This document shows positions 52,103 through 61,449 of a DNA stretch of 64,000 nt, piece by piece; positions within the stretch are counted from its first letter, which is position 1; every line of letters begins with the position of its first letter. The notes under the pieces were generated by a model that saw only the letters and a list, made by a program, of their open reading frames with translations, made no database searches and had not been told where the DNA came from. The position numbers and the translations under genes were made by a program. Source of the stretch: Aureimonas frigidaquae (GTDB taxonomy: Bacteria > Pseudomonadota > Alphaproteobacteria > Rhizobiales > Rhizobiaceae); contig NZ_BBWR01000018.1 in assembly GCF_001463905.1 (NCBI RefSeq), positions 182,931 to 246,930 of the forward strand. The letters are read 5' to 3'.

Positions 52103-54769
52103 ATGAACCGGGACGAAGCACCCCGCGCCTGCGCCGATGCGCTCCTTGCCCATGCCGAGCGTGAAGGCCGGGGGAAGCTGCGCCTCTTCCTGGGGGCAGC
52201 GCCGGGCGTGGGCAAGACCTTCGCCATGCTGCAGGCCGCACGTGCCGCTGCCGCGACAGGGCGTGACGTCCTGATCGGCGTGGTCGAAACGCATGGGCGA
52301 AGGGATACCGAGGCCCTCCTCAGCGGGCTGCCGCTTCTGCCCCACAAGGGTATTCCCTACAAGGGCCGGATCGTGCCGGAGTTCGATATCGACGCGGCGT
52401 TGCAGCGCAGGCCGTCGCTCCTCATCGTCGACGAGTATGCCCATGCCAACGTGCCGGGATCGCGGCATCCCAAACGATGGCAGGATGTGGCCGAACTCCT
52501 GCGGGCGGGTATCGACATCTGGACCACGATGAACGTCCAGCATGTGGAGAGCCTGAACGACGTGGTGCAGCGTATTACCGGCGTGCGCGTGCGGGAGACC
52601 GTGCCCGATACCACGTTGCAGATCGCCGACGAGATCCTTCTGGTGGATTTGCCGTCGGACGAGCTGATCCGGCGCCTGGCCGAAGGCAAGGTCTATGTCG
52701 AGGATACGGCCACGCGGGCCATGCAGAACTTTTTCAAGCCGTCCAATCTGACGGCCCTGCGTGAGCTGGCGCTGCGGCAGGTGGCCAGCAGGGTCGATTC
52801 CGATCTCCTGGCCCGAATGCAGGGCAGCGCCATCGAGGGGCCCTGGGCCGCCGGCGAGCGCCTCGTCGTCTGCCTTGGACCGGACAACGCAGCCGAGCAT
52901 CTGGTTCGCGGCGCCAAACGCCTGGCCGATCTTCTCGACGCGCCGTGGTTCGCCGTGACGATCGAGCGGCCGGGCCACACATTGGACGAGGCGGCATCCG
53001 CCCGCCTGGAGGGCGCCATGCAGCTGGCGCGCACGCTCGGTGCAGAGGCCAAGCGGCTGATCGCCTCCGACATCGCGGCCGAGCTCATGCGCTTCGCGCG
53101 GTTCGAGAACATCACCCAGATCGTCGTCGGCAAGCCGCGCCGGGCCGGCCTGTCGCGGCTCTGGCCCCGCACCGGCCTTGCCGACGCCCTGGTGCGCCGG
53201 GCCGATGGCGTGTCCATCCACGTCCTGACCGGAGACGAGGATGCCCGGCGGCCGGCTCGGCGCCTGCCGCGTCCGGGCCCGGTCACGGGCTATCTTGCCG
53301 CTGTCGCAAGCGTGGCGCTGGCAACCCTCGGGAGCTGGTATCTCGTCCGCTTCGTGCCGCTGCCCAACCTGTCGATGATCTACCTCCTGGCGGTGATCGT
53401 GCCCGCCATCGCCTACGGCATCTGGCCCGCCATCGCGGCCTCCTTCCTGTCATTTGCGGCCTACAATTTCTTCTTCATCGACCCGACCGAAAGCTTCACC
53501 GTCGCCCATCCGCACGAATTGCTGGCGCTGGCGATCTTCCTGATCATCGCGGTCACCATCGCCGCGCTGGCCGGCCAGGCGCAGGAGCAGATGCGCGCGG
53601 CGGCCGCCCGCACGCGGGCCGCGCGGCGGCTTTATGAGGTGACGCGCACCTTGTCCGCCCTGCCGGACGCCGCCGCCGTCATGGACGCCGCCGCGAGCGA
53701 GGTTCACATGGCTCTCGGCCGGCCCTGCGTCATCCTGCGGCCGGGTGACCGCGACCTCTTCGTGGCCGCAGCCTGGCCACCGGACGATCGGCTCGGAACG
53801 CCGGCGCGGGCTGCGGCGCGCTGGGCCTTCGCCCATGACGAGCCGGCCGGCGGGGGAACCGGCACCCTGCCCAACAGCGGCTGGACCTTCCTTCCGCTGG
53901 CCGCTCCGGACGGACGCGTCGGGGTCATCGGCGTCGAACAGCCGCCACAGTCTGCCCCGCTGGACTTGGAAGCCAGAACGCTTCTGGCCGCCCTGGCCGA
54001 GCAGACGGCCGCCGCCCTACACCGGGCGCTTCTGTCGACACAGGTGCACCAGGCGCGCACGGCGGTCGAAACCGAGCGCGTGCGCAACATCCTGCTCGCC
54101 TCGATCAGCCACGATTTCCGCACGCCCCTCGCATCCATCCTGGGCGCCGCGACGGCATTGATCGACTATGGCGACCGCATGGACGGGAAGGCGCGGCTCG
54201 ACCTCCTGGGCCAGGTGCGCGACGAGGCCGGCCAACTGGACGCGATGGTGCGCAACCTTCTGTCGATGACACGGCTGCAGGCCGGCGCACTGGAGATCGC
54301 CCGCGACTGGGTGGATATCGGGGAAGCTCTGGACAGGGTGGTCGATCTGGCGCGGCGGCGCGGCGCGACGCAGATATTCGACATTTCCAAGCCGGGCGAA
54401 CCCCTGCTCGCCTTTGCCGATGCCAGCCTTCTGGACCAGGCGCTCGGCAACCTCGTCGCCAACGCCATGCGCCATGCCGGCGCCACGGCCCGTATAGCCC
54501 TGTCGGCCGAGCGCGTGGCCGATGCCATTCTGATCGATGTCGGGGATGATGGGCCGGGCATCGCGCCCGAGCTCGGCCTGCGGATCTTCGAGACCTTCAC
54601 CCGCGGCACCGGTCCGTCCGGCGATGGGGGCGAGAGTTCGGGCCTCGGCCTCGCCATCACCCGCGGCATCGTGGAAGCCCATGGCGGCACGATCGACCTT
54701 GTCACGGCAGCCGCACCGGGCGCTCATTTCCGCATCCGGCTGCCCGTTGGCCAGGAGGCCATGCCATGA
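52103..54769 (+). CDS. kdpD: Osmosensitive K+ channel histidine kinase KdpD
   Basis: KdpD senses low K+ or salt stress and phosphorylates KdpE. The 888-residue protein has the N-terminal KdpD domain with Walker A LFLGAAPGVGKTFAML (about 29-44), a USP-like domain (about 250-370) and four membrane helices of DUF4118 (about 395-500, with FFFIDPTESFTV between helices). A GAF-like region follows, then the HisKA box LLASISHDFRTPLASILG (His about 671) and an HATPase domain with NLVANAMRHAG (about 780) and DDGPGIAPELGLRIFETF. It is complete and in operon with kdpE. Confidence 0.96.
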   Translation: MNRDEAPRACADALLAHAEREGRGKLRLFLGAAPGVGKTFAMLQAARAAAATGRDVLIGVVETHGRRDTEALLSGLPLLPHKGIPYKGRIVPEFDIDAALQRRPSLLIVDEYAHANVPGSRHPKRWQDVAELLRAGIDIWTTMNVQHVESLNDVVQRITGVRVRETVPDTTLQIADEILLVDLPSDELIRRLAEGKVYVEDTATRAMQNFFKPSNLTALRELALRQVASRVDSDLLARMQGSAIEGPWAAGERLVVCLGPDNAAEHLVRGAKRLADLLDAPWFAVTIERPGHTLDEAASARLEGAMQLARTLGAEAKRLIASDIAAELMRFARFENITQIVVGKPRRAGLSRLWPRTGLADALVRRADGVSIHVLTGDEDARRPARRLPRPGPVTGYLAAVASVALATLGSWYLVRFVPLPNLSMIYLLAVIVPAIAYGIWPAIAASFLSFAAYNFFFIDPTESFTVAHPHELLALAIFLIIAVTIAALAGQAQEQMRAAAARTRAARRLYEVTRTLSALPDAAAVMDAAASEVHMALGRPCVILRPGDRDLFVAAAWPPDDRLGTPARAAARWAFAHDEPAGGGTGTLPNSGWTFLPLAAPDGRVGVIGVEQPPQSAPLDLEARTLLAALAEQTAAALHRALLSTQVHQARTAVETERVRNILLASISHDFRTPLASILGAATALIDYGDRMDGKARLDLLGQVRDEAGQLDAMVRNLLSMTRLQAGALEIARDWVDIGEALDRVVDLARRRGATQIFDISKPGEPLLAFADASLLDQALGNLVANAMRHAGATARIALSAERVADAILIDVGDDGPGIAPELGLRIFETFTRGTGPSGDGGESSGLGLAITRGIVEAHGGTIDLVTAAAPGAHFRIRLPVGQEAMP

Positions 54770-55467
54770 TGGCGCCGCTGATCCTGGTCGTCGACGACGA
54801 GGCGGCCATCCATCGCTTTCTCACCCCTTCGCTCAAGGCGGAAGGCTATCGCGTCATCGAGGCGGCGGACGGGGCAGCGGCCCTTCGCAAGGTCGAGCAG
54901 GACCGGCCAGACCTCATCGTCCTCGATCTCGGGCTGCCCGATATGGACGGGAAGACCGTGATCCGGACGTTGCGGCGCGATTGCACCATCCCCATCATCG
55001 TCCTGTCGGCGCGGGATCGGGAGGCGGAGAAGGTCCTTGCGCTCGATCTCGGCGCGGACGACTTCGTAAACAAGCCCTTCGGGGTGGGCGAGTTGATGGC
55101 CCGGATCCGGGCCGCGCTGCGCCACCGTGTGCTGACCGCACGTGACACGGTCTTCACCGCCGGCGACATCGTGATCGACACGGCGGCGCATTGGGTGCAG
55201 CGCAAGGGGGTGGACGTCAAACTGACCCGGCGCGAATTCGCGCTACTGGAGCTTCTGTTCCGCAACGCCGGCAAGGTCGTGACGCACCGCCAGCTTCTGC
55301 ACGACATCTGGGGGCCTGCCAACGAGAAGGATACGCAGTATCTGCGGGTCTATATCGGCCATCTGCGCGCCAAGCTGGAAGAGGACCCCGCCGCTCCCCG
55401 TCTGGTCCTGACCGAGCCGGGGATCGGCTACCGCCTCGCCGGAGCACGTCACGACGCTGCGACATAA
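54766..55467 (+). CDS. kdpE: Response regulator KdpE
   Basis: KdpE is the OmpR-type regulator that activates kdpFABC. The 233-residue protein has the acidic pocket VVDDEAA, the phosphorylated aspartate in LIVLDLGLPDMDGK (about 52), the conserved lysine in NKPFGVGEL and a C-terminal winged helix with KLTRREFALLELLFRNAGKV. The ATG overlaps the kdpD stop by four bases. The downstream amidotransferase starts only six bases after its stop. Confidence 0.96.
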   Translation: MMAPLILVVDDEAAIHRFLTPSLKAEGYRVIEAADGAAALRKVEQDRPDLIVLDLGLPDMDGKTVIRTLRRDCTIPIIVLSARDREAEKVLALDLGADDFVNKPFGVGELMARIRAALRHRVLTARDTVFTAGDIVIDTAAHWVQRKGVDVKLTRREFALLELLFRNAGKVVTHRQLLHDIWGPANEKDTQYLRVYIGHLRAKLEEDPAAPRLVLTEPGIGYRLAGARHDAAT

Positions 55468-55473
55468 GCGAGC

Positions 55474-56394
55474 ATGGACGAACCAAGCGGGCCAGGTGTC
55501 GTTCGCTTAACTCCTTCCTCAGCCGAACGGTCCCCCTTGCCCCTTCATATCCTTGTCGTCGCCAGCGAAACCCGGTCCGAACAACAATCCCGTCGGGAGG
55601 CGATGGGCCAGGCCTCGCATGAAAGCTACGCCAGCGCGCTGGCGCGGCTCGTCCCCGATGCGCGTATCGACCATATGCCCTGCGTGGACGTGCCGGCCCT
55701 TCCCACCGCCGATCACCTGTCCGGCTACGACGCGATCTTCTTCGCCGGCTCCCCCATTCAGATGCATGACGGCTCGCCACAGGCCAGATCGGCGGCCGGC
55801 TTCATGCGGTCGGTCTTCGATGCCGGGACGCCCTCCTTCGGCTCCTGTGCCGGGCTGCAGATCGCCGTGACGGCCGCCGGTGGAATGTGCGGCCCGCGCG
55901 ACAAACCCATGGAAACGGCCTTCGCACGCGGGATCGTCGCGACGCCGCAGGGACGCTCCCACCCGCTCCTCGACGGCCGCCCGGTCAGTTGGGATGCGCC
56001 CGCCATGCATTCCAGCATCGTCCGGCAAATGCCGCGCGGCGGCACGATCCTGGCCAGCGCGCGGCACACGCCGGTGGAAGCGGCGGAGATCCGCTCCGGG
56101 AACGGCGTCTTCTGGGGCGTGCAATACCACCCCGAACTCACCATCGGCGAGATTGCGGGATCCCTCAAGCGCCAGTCCGATGCCCTGATCGAGGAAGGGC
56201 TGGCAAAGGACGAGGCGACCATCCGGTCCTACGCAGCCCTGCTCGACGCGCTGCACGAGGACCCGGACCGCGCCGACATCGCCTGGCGGGTCGGCGTCGA
56301 CGAAGAAGTCCTGGACGATCGGCAGCGTCAACTGGAGCTGAGCAACTTTCTGCGCATGGTCTCCACTCGGGCCGGCAAGGTCATGCCGGGGTGA
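55474..56394 (+). CDS. Class I glutamine amidotransferase-like protein
   Basis: The 306-residue protein resembles GMP-synthase-type amidotransferase domains. The nucleophile cysteine is in TPSFGSCAGLQIAV (about 124), and the histidine/glutamate pair is in WGVQYHPELTIGEI (about 217-219). Such stand-alone proteins may remove glutamyl groups or serve an unknown partner. The last 80 residues (LKRQSDALIEEGLAKDEATI onward) are helical and extend beyond the core domain. The start at 55474 is chosen because it is the nearest ATG to kdpE; the true start may be later. It is the last gene read from the kdp side and overlaps the VOC gene by 14 bases tail to tail. Confidence 0.82.
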   Translation: MDEPSGPGVVRLTPSSAERSPLPLHILVVASETRSEQQSRREAMGQASHESYASALARLVPDARIDHMPCVDVPALPTADHLSGYDAIFFAGSPIQMHDGSPQARSAAGFMRSVFDAGTPSFGSCAGLQIAVTAAGGMCGPRDKPMETAFARGIVATPQGRSHPLLDGRPVSWDAPAMHSSIVRQMPRGGTILASARHTPVEAAEIRSGNGVFWGVQYHPELTIGEIAGSLKRQSDALIEEGLAKDEATIRSYAALLDALHEDPDRADIAWRVGVDEEVLDDRQRQLELSNFLRMVSTRAGKVMPG

Positions 56395-57259
56395 AGCGGA
56401 TTTGTGCCCCGAAGGCGTCGGCGGCCGAAACGACGATGTCCGACCCGTCGGCCGAGGCCGCGATACCTTCCTTCGCCAGCCGCTCCGCCACCCTTGAAGG
56501 ATCGGGAACGGCGATGCTGAAGCCACGCAAGTGCGCGGCACCCCCGTCCTGGCGCTCCACCGCAATCCAGCCTTCGTCCAGCCGCCAGAGATCGCCCTCT
56601 CCGGCCTGTGGCGCAGCGCCCGTGAAAGCGGTCAGGAAGGCGTGCTGGTCGGCCGGTTCGGGAGCGGACAGGACGACGCCGGCAATGTTGACGGCCCCGT
56701 TGTCATGGCTCTGGAAGGCCGGGTTCCAGAAGTTCTCCGGGAAATGCTGCTGGCAGGTGAAGAAGCCGGCCTGCGGTGCGGCCGGGTTGGTCGCAAAGGC
56801 CAGCGTGAATCCGACCTCGGTCTGCGTTCCATCCGGGCGGCGGGCTTTGCGCCCGAAGGAGAAGGGCTGAAAATCTCCGATCCCGGCGTTCCGGAAGGTT
56901 TCTGCGTCGGCGGCCGCGTCGCGGCTGTCGAGGACCAGCATCGCCAGCCCTTGCCGCACATGCTGATAATCGCGCACGAAGGCGCCGAAGCTGAACCGGC
57001 CGGGTGCGTGCGGGACGATCTGATCTCCGTCGGCGCCGACCGTAATCAGTTCCAGGAAAGACGTGCGAAACTGGACAAGCCGGTTCAGGGTCCCCCAGGG
57101 ATGGCGGTTGCGGGCGCCGACCTGAAAGCCGAGCTTCTCGTAAAAGGCTGCCGCGCCGTCCAGATCGTCGACGCACAGCACGAGATGATCGATACGTCGC
57201 GCCACGGGACGATCCCCCCTCTTTGCAGCGCCCGAGCCGGCGCTGTCCGGCGGGTCCAT
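56381..57259 (-). CDS. VOC (glyoxalase/dioxygenase fold) protein
   Basis: The 292-residue protein has the vicinal oxygen chelate fold. The first unit opens RRIDHLVLCVDDLDGAAAFY with EKLGFQVGARNRHPWGTLNR, and FLELITVGADG gives the usual metal-side glutamate. A second, more divergent unit covers about 120-290. It resembles the 'glyoxalase-like' PF13468 group, whose substrates are mostly unknown. The true start may be ATG-like at 57259 or a few codons later. It converges on the amidotransferase gene and is divergent from the GGDEF gene. Confidence 0.8.
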   Translation of the reverse strand: MDPPDSAGSGAAKRGDRPVARRIDHLVLCVDDLDGAAAFYEKLGFQVGARNRHPWGTLNRLVQFRTSFLELITVGADGDQIVPHAPGRFSFGAFVRDYQHVRQGLAMLVLDSRDAAADAETFRNAGIGDFQPFSFGRKARRPDGTQTEVGFTLAFATNPAAPQAGFFTCQQHFPENFWNPAFQSHDNGAVNIAGVVLSAPEPADQHAFLTAFTGAAPQAGEGDLWRLDEGWIAVERQDGGAAHLRGFSIAVPDPSRVAERLAKEGIAASADGSDIVVSAADAFGAQIRFTPA

Positions 57260-57397
57260 AGCATTGCCGCCGCCTGCGGCATATAGGGCCGGGCGCTTGC
57301 CGGGCCCTTTTCGCGGCCCTAGCTCCAGGACACTTGCGTTAAGAGTATGCGGCGGTCAGTGCGATGGTGCCGCCGAACGGTCTGGGAGCAGCCGAGC

Positions 57398-58354
57398 ATG
57401 TCGGAGACGATGACAGCGGATGCGGGGCGTACAGCTGTCTTTGACCGGATCACCCGCCTGGCGCGCAACATCTTCGGCGTCGATATCGCGGCCGTCTCCC
57501 TGATCGAGGCGCAACGCCAGCACTTCCAGTCCATTCAGGGCATGGCACTGACCGCCATACCGCTGGAAGACAGTTTCTGCCGGGCGACCTGGCGTGAGGG
57601 CCGGCGGATCGTCATTCCCGATACCGCCGTGGACGGAGAATTCGCGGACCATCCGCTGGTCACGCAGACCCCGCATCTGCGGTCCTATGTCGGCCTGCCC
57701 CTGAAAACCTCCGAAGGCGAGGCGATCGGTACGATGTGCGTGATCGACCGGCGCCCACGCATCTTCTCGGACCGCGAGCTGGCCATTCTGGAGGATCTGG
57801 CGCAGCTTGCGGCAAGCGAGTTCGAGCTGCATGGATGGGCCACCCTCGATACGCTGACCGGGGCCGTGACGCGTCGCGTCTTCGAAAAGCATTTCGCACG
57901 CATGCTGGAAGTGACGGGCGGCAAGGGCCTGCCGATATCGATCATCCTTCTGGATATCGATCATTTCAAGTCGGTGAACGATCGCTTCGGCCACCGGGCG
58001 GGAGACGAGGTGCTGACCTCCGTCGTCGCGGCCTGCCGCGGCAACCTGCGCGATCATGACATTCTGGGACGGCTCGGCGGCGAGGAATTCGGCGTGGCCC
58101 TGGCGGGTGACAGGGTCAGCGCGGCCGCTGTCGCGGAACGGCTGCGATCGGCCATTGCCGCACTGCAGTTCACCTTTGCCGGGCAGCCACTCCAGGTGAC
58201 CGGCAGCTTCGGCGTTGCCGCGCTCGGATCGGGTCCCACTGCTATCGCCGATGCGATCCTGGCTGCCGACGCAGCCCTTTACGCCGCCAAGACTGGGGGG
58301 CGGAACCGCGTCGTCACTGCGGCGGCAGCGGCAGCGCCGACCATCGCCGAGTAG
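57398..58354 (+). CDS. GAF-GGDEF diguanylate cyclase
   Basis: Diguanylate cyclases make the second messenger c-di-GMP. The 318-residue protein has an N-terminal GAF domain (about 10-150, ending YVGLPLKTSEGEAIGTMCVI) and a GGDEF domain (about 165-310) with the active-site loop GRLGGEEFGVAL (GGEEF about 226-230). RDHD five residues before GGEEF is an intact inhibitory I-site, so product feedback is expected. ISIILLDIDHFKSVNDRFGH supplies the metal aspartate. No membrane helix. The ATG at 57398 has a GGGAG upstream. Confidence 0.93.
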   Translation: MSETMTADAGRTAVFDRITRLARNIFGVDIAAVSLIEAQRQHFQSIQGMALTAIPLEDSFCRATWREGRRIVIPDTAVDGEFADHPLVTQTPHLRSYVGLPLKTSEGEAIGTMCVIDRRPRIFSDRELAILEDLAQLAASEFELHGWATLDTLTGAVTRRVFEKHFARMLEVTGGKGLPISIILLDIDHFKSVNDRFGHRAGDEVLTSVVAACRGNLRDHDILGRLGGEEFGVALAGDRVSAAAVAERLRSAIAALQFTFAGQPLQVTGSFGVAALGSGPTAIADAILAADAALYAAKTGGRNRVVTAAAAAAPTIAE

Positions 58355-58401
58355 ACACGCCTATCGTGCGGCCGGCAGGCGCCCGATGACGCAACGGCTC
58401 T

Positions 58402-58423
58402 GGCGACCGCACCCGCGGTCGCC
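58402..58423. terminator. Hairpin between the GGDEF gene and tauC
   Basis: GGCGACCGC (58402-58410) pairs perfectly with GCGGTCGCC (58415-58423) around ACCC, between two converging stops. No clear T-run on either side. Confidence 0.5.
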
Positions 58424-58456
58424 TCGGCCAATGCCCTTCGCCCTTTTGTCCCGCCG

Positions 58457-59323
58457 TCAGACCTTACCCCGCCATGGCACCAGCACGCGCTCGAGCCACC
58501 GCATGCCAAGTTCGATGGCGTAGCCTATGATGCCGATGATGGCGATGCCGATGACGACCGTATCGGTCTGCAGGAAGTTCTTGGCGATCATGATCATCGA
58601 TCCAACGCCTCGGTCGGCCGCGACCAGCTCGGCAGCGACCACGGTGCCCCAGCAGACGCCGATCGCCGTGCGCAGGCCGGTGAAGATTTCCGGAAGCGCG
58701 TTGGGCAAAATCACGTGGCGCAGGATCTGGAAGCGTGTCGCGCCGAGCGAATAGGCGGCGTGGATCTTGGAAACGCGCACATTGGCAACGCCCGACCGCG
58801 CCGCGATCGTCATGATGAAGAGGGACGCCAGGAACAGAAGGAAGATCTTGGCGAACTCGCCGATACCGAACCACAGGATGATCAGCGGGATCAGCGCGAG
58901 CGGCGGGATCGGCCGCATGAATTCGACGATCGGGTCCAACAGACCGCGGGCAAAGGACGACAACCCCATGGCAAAGCCGAGCGGAATGCCGACGAGCGCA
59001 CCGTAGATGACCCCGGACAGGACGCGGCAGACGCTGATGCCCACATGCTGCCAGAGCGAGACGTTCCGAAAACCGTCGGTCAGCAAGGTCTGCAGCCGCT
59101 CGATGGCGGCGCCGATCGGCGGCCAGAAGAAGGGTTTGATGCTGCCCGTGGCGCTGGCGATGATCCAGGCCGCAAGCAGAATCAGGACGATCAGGATGGA
59201 ATAGAGCCGGCCGGAGTTGACCGCGCTCGCATCGCCGAACTTGACCGTCTTCTGCCGTGTGAAGGCATTGTCGGAAATGCCGAGCCAGACCGCCAGGCCG
59301 GATGGTTTGGGATGTTCACGCAC
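58457..59323 (-). CDS. tauC: Taurine/sulfonate ABC transporter permease TauC
   Basis: The inner-membrane part of the importer. The 288-residue protein has about six helices and the EAA loop that docks on the ATPase, read as HAAYSLGATRFQILRHVILP. It is of the SsuC/TauC type. It overlaps tauB by eight bases at its start and is the last gene of tauABC. Confidence 0.92.
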   Translation of the reverse strand: MREHPKPSGLAVWLGISDNAFTRQKTVKFGDASAVNSGRLYSILIVLILLAAWIIASATGSIKPFFWPPIGAAIERLQTLLTDGFRNVSLWQHVGISVCRVLSGVIYGALVGIPLGFAMGLSSFARGLLDPIVEFMRPIPPLALIPLIILWFGIGEFAKIFLLFLASLFIMTIAARSGVANVRVSKIHAAYSLGATRFQILRHVILPNALPEIFTGLRTAIGVCWGTVVAAELVAADRGVGSMIMIAKNFLQTDTVVIGIAIIGIIGYAIELGMRWLERVLVPWRGKV

Positions 59324-60134
59324 CGGCCATCTCCGTCCGCAACTCCCGCCCCATGATTTCCTCCTCCATGCTCCAGATCATCGACAGGATTTCCTCGCGC
59401 GTGCGCACGAATTGCGGCAGCGCCTTCACCTGGCGGGCATCCTGCGCCAGGGCCAGCTCCGGAAAATCGAGCCTGTATTCCTTGAAGATCCGCCCGGGCC
59501 GCGGCGCCATGATGATCAGACGCTCGCCCAGAAGCAGCGCCTCCTCCACCGAATGGGTGATCAGGATGACGGTCTTGCCGGTTTCCTTCCAGAGCTTGAG
59601 CACAAGCCCCTGCATCTTCTCGCGCGTCAGCGCGTCCAGCGCACCGAGCGGCTCGTCCATCAGGATCACGGCCGGGTCGTTGGCAAGGCATCGGGCCAGA
59701 GCCACGCGCTGCTGCATGCCACCGGACAGTTGGTAGACCGGCTTGGACGCAAAGCCCGAAAGTCCCACCACATCCAGAAGGTGGCGCACCTTCTCGTCCG
59801 TTTCGCGCTTGGGCTTGCCCATCATGCGCGGGCCGAAGGCGACATTGCCCTCCACGCTCAGCCATTCGAACAGGGCGCCCTGCTGGAAGACCATGCCGCG
59901 GTCGGGCCCCGGCCCGGTCACCCGCCGCCCGTTGACGCACACCTGTCCTTCGGACGGCGCCAGGAACCCGGCCAGGATATTGAGAAGCGTGGTCTTGCCG
60001 CAGCCGGACGGGCCGAGGATCGACACCAGTTCGCCGGTCTGGATTTCAAGCGACACATGCTCGAGAGCATGGACCACGTCGCCCGTCGTAAGCTCGTATC
60101 GCATCGATACGTTGTCGATGGAAATGGAAGACAA
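59316..60134 (-). CDS. tauB: Taurine/sulfonate ABC transporter ATP-binding protein TauB
   Basis: The 272-residue ATPase has Walker A LGPSGCGKTTLLNILAG (about 40-56), signature QLSGGMQQRVALARCLA, Walker B VILMDEPLGALDAL and the switch histidine in ILITHSVEEA. It belongs to the TauB/SsuB group. Substrate assignment as taurine relies on the neighbouring tauR and pta rather than on its own sequence. Confidence 0.94.
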   Translation of the reverse strand: MSSISIDNVSMRYELTTGDVVHALEHVSLEIQTGELVSILGPSGCGKTTLLNILAGFLAPSEGQVCVNGRRVTGPGPDRGMVFQQGALFEWLSVEGNVAFGPRMMGKPKRETDEKVRHLLDVVGLSGFASKPVYQLSGGMQQRVALARCLANDPAVILMDEPLGALDALTREKMQGLVLKLWKETGKTVILITHSVEEALLLGERLIIMAPRPGRIFKEYRLDFPELALAQDARQVKALPQFVRTREEILSMIWSMEEEIMGRELRTEMAGA

Positions 60135-60167
60135 GCGCCCTCTCCCGTCACGGACCTTCGATGATGA

Positions 60168-60191
60168 GCCCGGCCGCCGAGGCGGCCGGGC
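60168..60191 (-). terminator. GC-rich hairpin between tauA and tauB
   Basis: GCCCGGCCGCC (60168-60178) pairs with GGCGGCCGGGC (60181-60191), almost without a loop. It lies seven bases after the tauA stop, with no T-run. It may protect the tauA message so that more binding protein than TauBC is made, as in many ABC operons. Confidence 0.55.
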
Positions 60192-60197
60192 CAGGCG

Positions 60198-61175
60198 TCA
60201 TTTCGTCAGGTACTGCGTCGTCACGAAAGGCCCGTAATCGTCGAGCGTCCGGTCGATGTTGCCGCTGGACTTCATCAGATCCGCCACGCCCTTGGCCGCC
60301 TGTTGAATACCGCCGCCCAGCCAGTTCGGCCCGAGCTGTTCCTCCACGGTCGGAAAGCCGAAGAGCGACAGCATGTCAGCCGCGGCCTTGGTGTCCATGC
60401 CGGCTGCATTGGCGATGACGTCGATCTTGGCGTCGGGGCTCTTCTCGTAAGCGGCGTTCGCCTCCGCCGTCACGCGCATGAACGCCTTGACCATCTCCGG
60501 ATTCTCGTCGGCAAAGCTCTTTTCGACCGAGACGATGTCGAAGGTGTTGATGCCTGCGGCCTCCTGCTCGGCGCCCGTCATCAGCGGCTTGCCCACCTCC
60601 CGCATGCGGTCGAGCGGTCCGCCGAAGGCGCAGGCCATCGGAACGTCGCCGCGCATCAGGGCCACCGCCGCATCGGCCGGGTTCATCTGCACGAGCTCGA
60701 CCTTCGTCGCATCGACACCGAGCACTTCCAGGCTGCGCAGCAGCTTGTAGTGGGTCACGTTGCCGATGGGGGTGGCGACGCGCTTGCCTTCCAGCTCCTT
60801 GGCATTTTCCTTGGTGATGCCGGCATCGTCGCGCACGATGCACAGATCGTTCTCGGCATAGGTGACCGCCACGCCGACGAGTTCCAGGGGGGCGCCGTTC
60901 GTGACGCCGACGATGAAGGGGATGAAGCCCTGGCTGTAGGCGATCTGGACGTCACCGGACACCATGGCCTGGGTCATTTCGTTGCCATTGCCGAAGGCGC
61001 GCCATTCGACCGGCACGCCGAGCGCCTCCTCGAAGGCCTTGTCCGCCTGGGCGGCCTGGTTGGCGGTTGGCCATTCCAGAAAATACGCGACCGTCACCTT
61101 GTCGATCGCAAGGGCCGGATGTGCGGAGAGCGTCATCGCCCCCGCCAGCAAGGCAAGTTTCAGACCGGATCGCAT
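60198..61175 (-). CDS. tauA: Taurine ABC transporter substrate-binding protein TauA
   Basis: The periplasmic receptor of the importer. The 325-residue protein has a signal peptide (RSGLKLALLAGAMTLSAHPA, cut near ALAID). The mature SsuA/TauA fold shows KVTVAYFLEWPTANQAAQAD, YSQGFIPFIVGVTNGAPLEL and RVATPIGNVTHYKLLRSLEV. The start at 61175 has an ideal GGAGG site; five codons upstream are excluded. A wide divergent gap separates it from tauR. Confidence 0.93.
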   Translation of the reverse strand: MRSGLKLALLAGAMTLSAHPALAIDKVTVAYFLEWPTANQAAQADKAFEEALGVPVEWRAFGNGNEMTQAMVSGDVQIAYSQGFIPFIVGVTNGAPLELVGVAVTYAENDLCIVRDDAGITKENAKELEGKRVATPIGNVTHYKLLRSLEVLGVDATKVELVQMNPADAAVALMRGDVPMACAFGGPLDRMREVGKPLMTGAEQEAAGINTFDIVSVEKSFADENPEMVKAFMRVTAEANAAYEKSPDAKIDVIANAAGMDTKAAADMLSLFGFPTVEEQLGPNWLGGGIQQAAKGVADLMKSSGNIDRTLDDYGPFVTTQYLTK

Positions 61176-61238
61176 CCTAACCTCCGTCACGTTTTCGCAT
61201 TATTCCACATGGAATGGGACATTTCGCGCCGCCTCCAC

Positions 61239-61271
61239 GTAGTTCCAGTTCGGCCATATTGATAAGGCCAG
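61239..61271 (-). promoter_or_regulatory. Candidate TauR direct repeats before tauA
   Basis: On the minus strand CTGGCCTTAT (61262-61271) and CTGGAACTAC (61239-61248) are two copies 23 bases apart, close to two helix turns. Both resemble the CTGGACYTAA repeat reported for TauR of Rhodobacter. They lie 65-95 bases before tauA. An ATTCCA/TGGAAT inverted pair (61202-61215) lies nearer the gene. Confidence 0.4.
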
Positions 61272-61449
61272 AATGCCACTCTGCCCAAGGCGTGTGCGCA
61301 GGGGTAGTCGATTGACCGGAAGCCGAAACATCAGCATGATACCGCCCATATTCTTTCTATCGTGCGTATTTCCGCCTCGACGCGCTACGCCAACACCGTA
61401 ACCTGCTGCCCGCGCAAAGCAACATACCCAATAAGGTGGTTTCTCAAGG

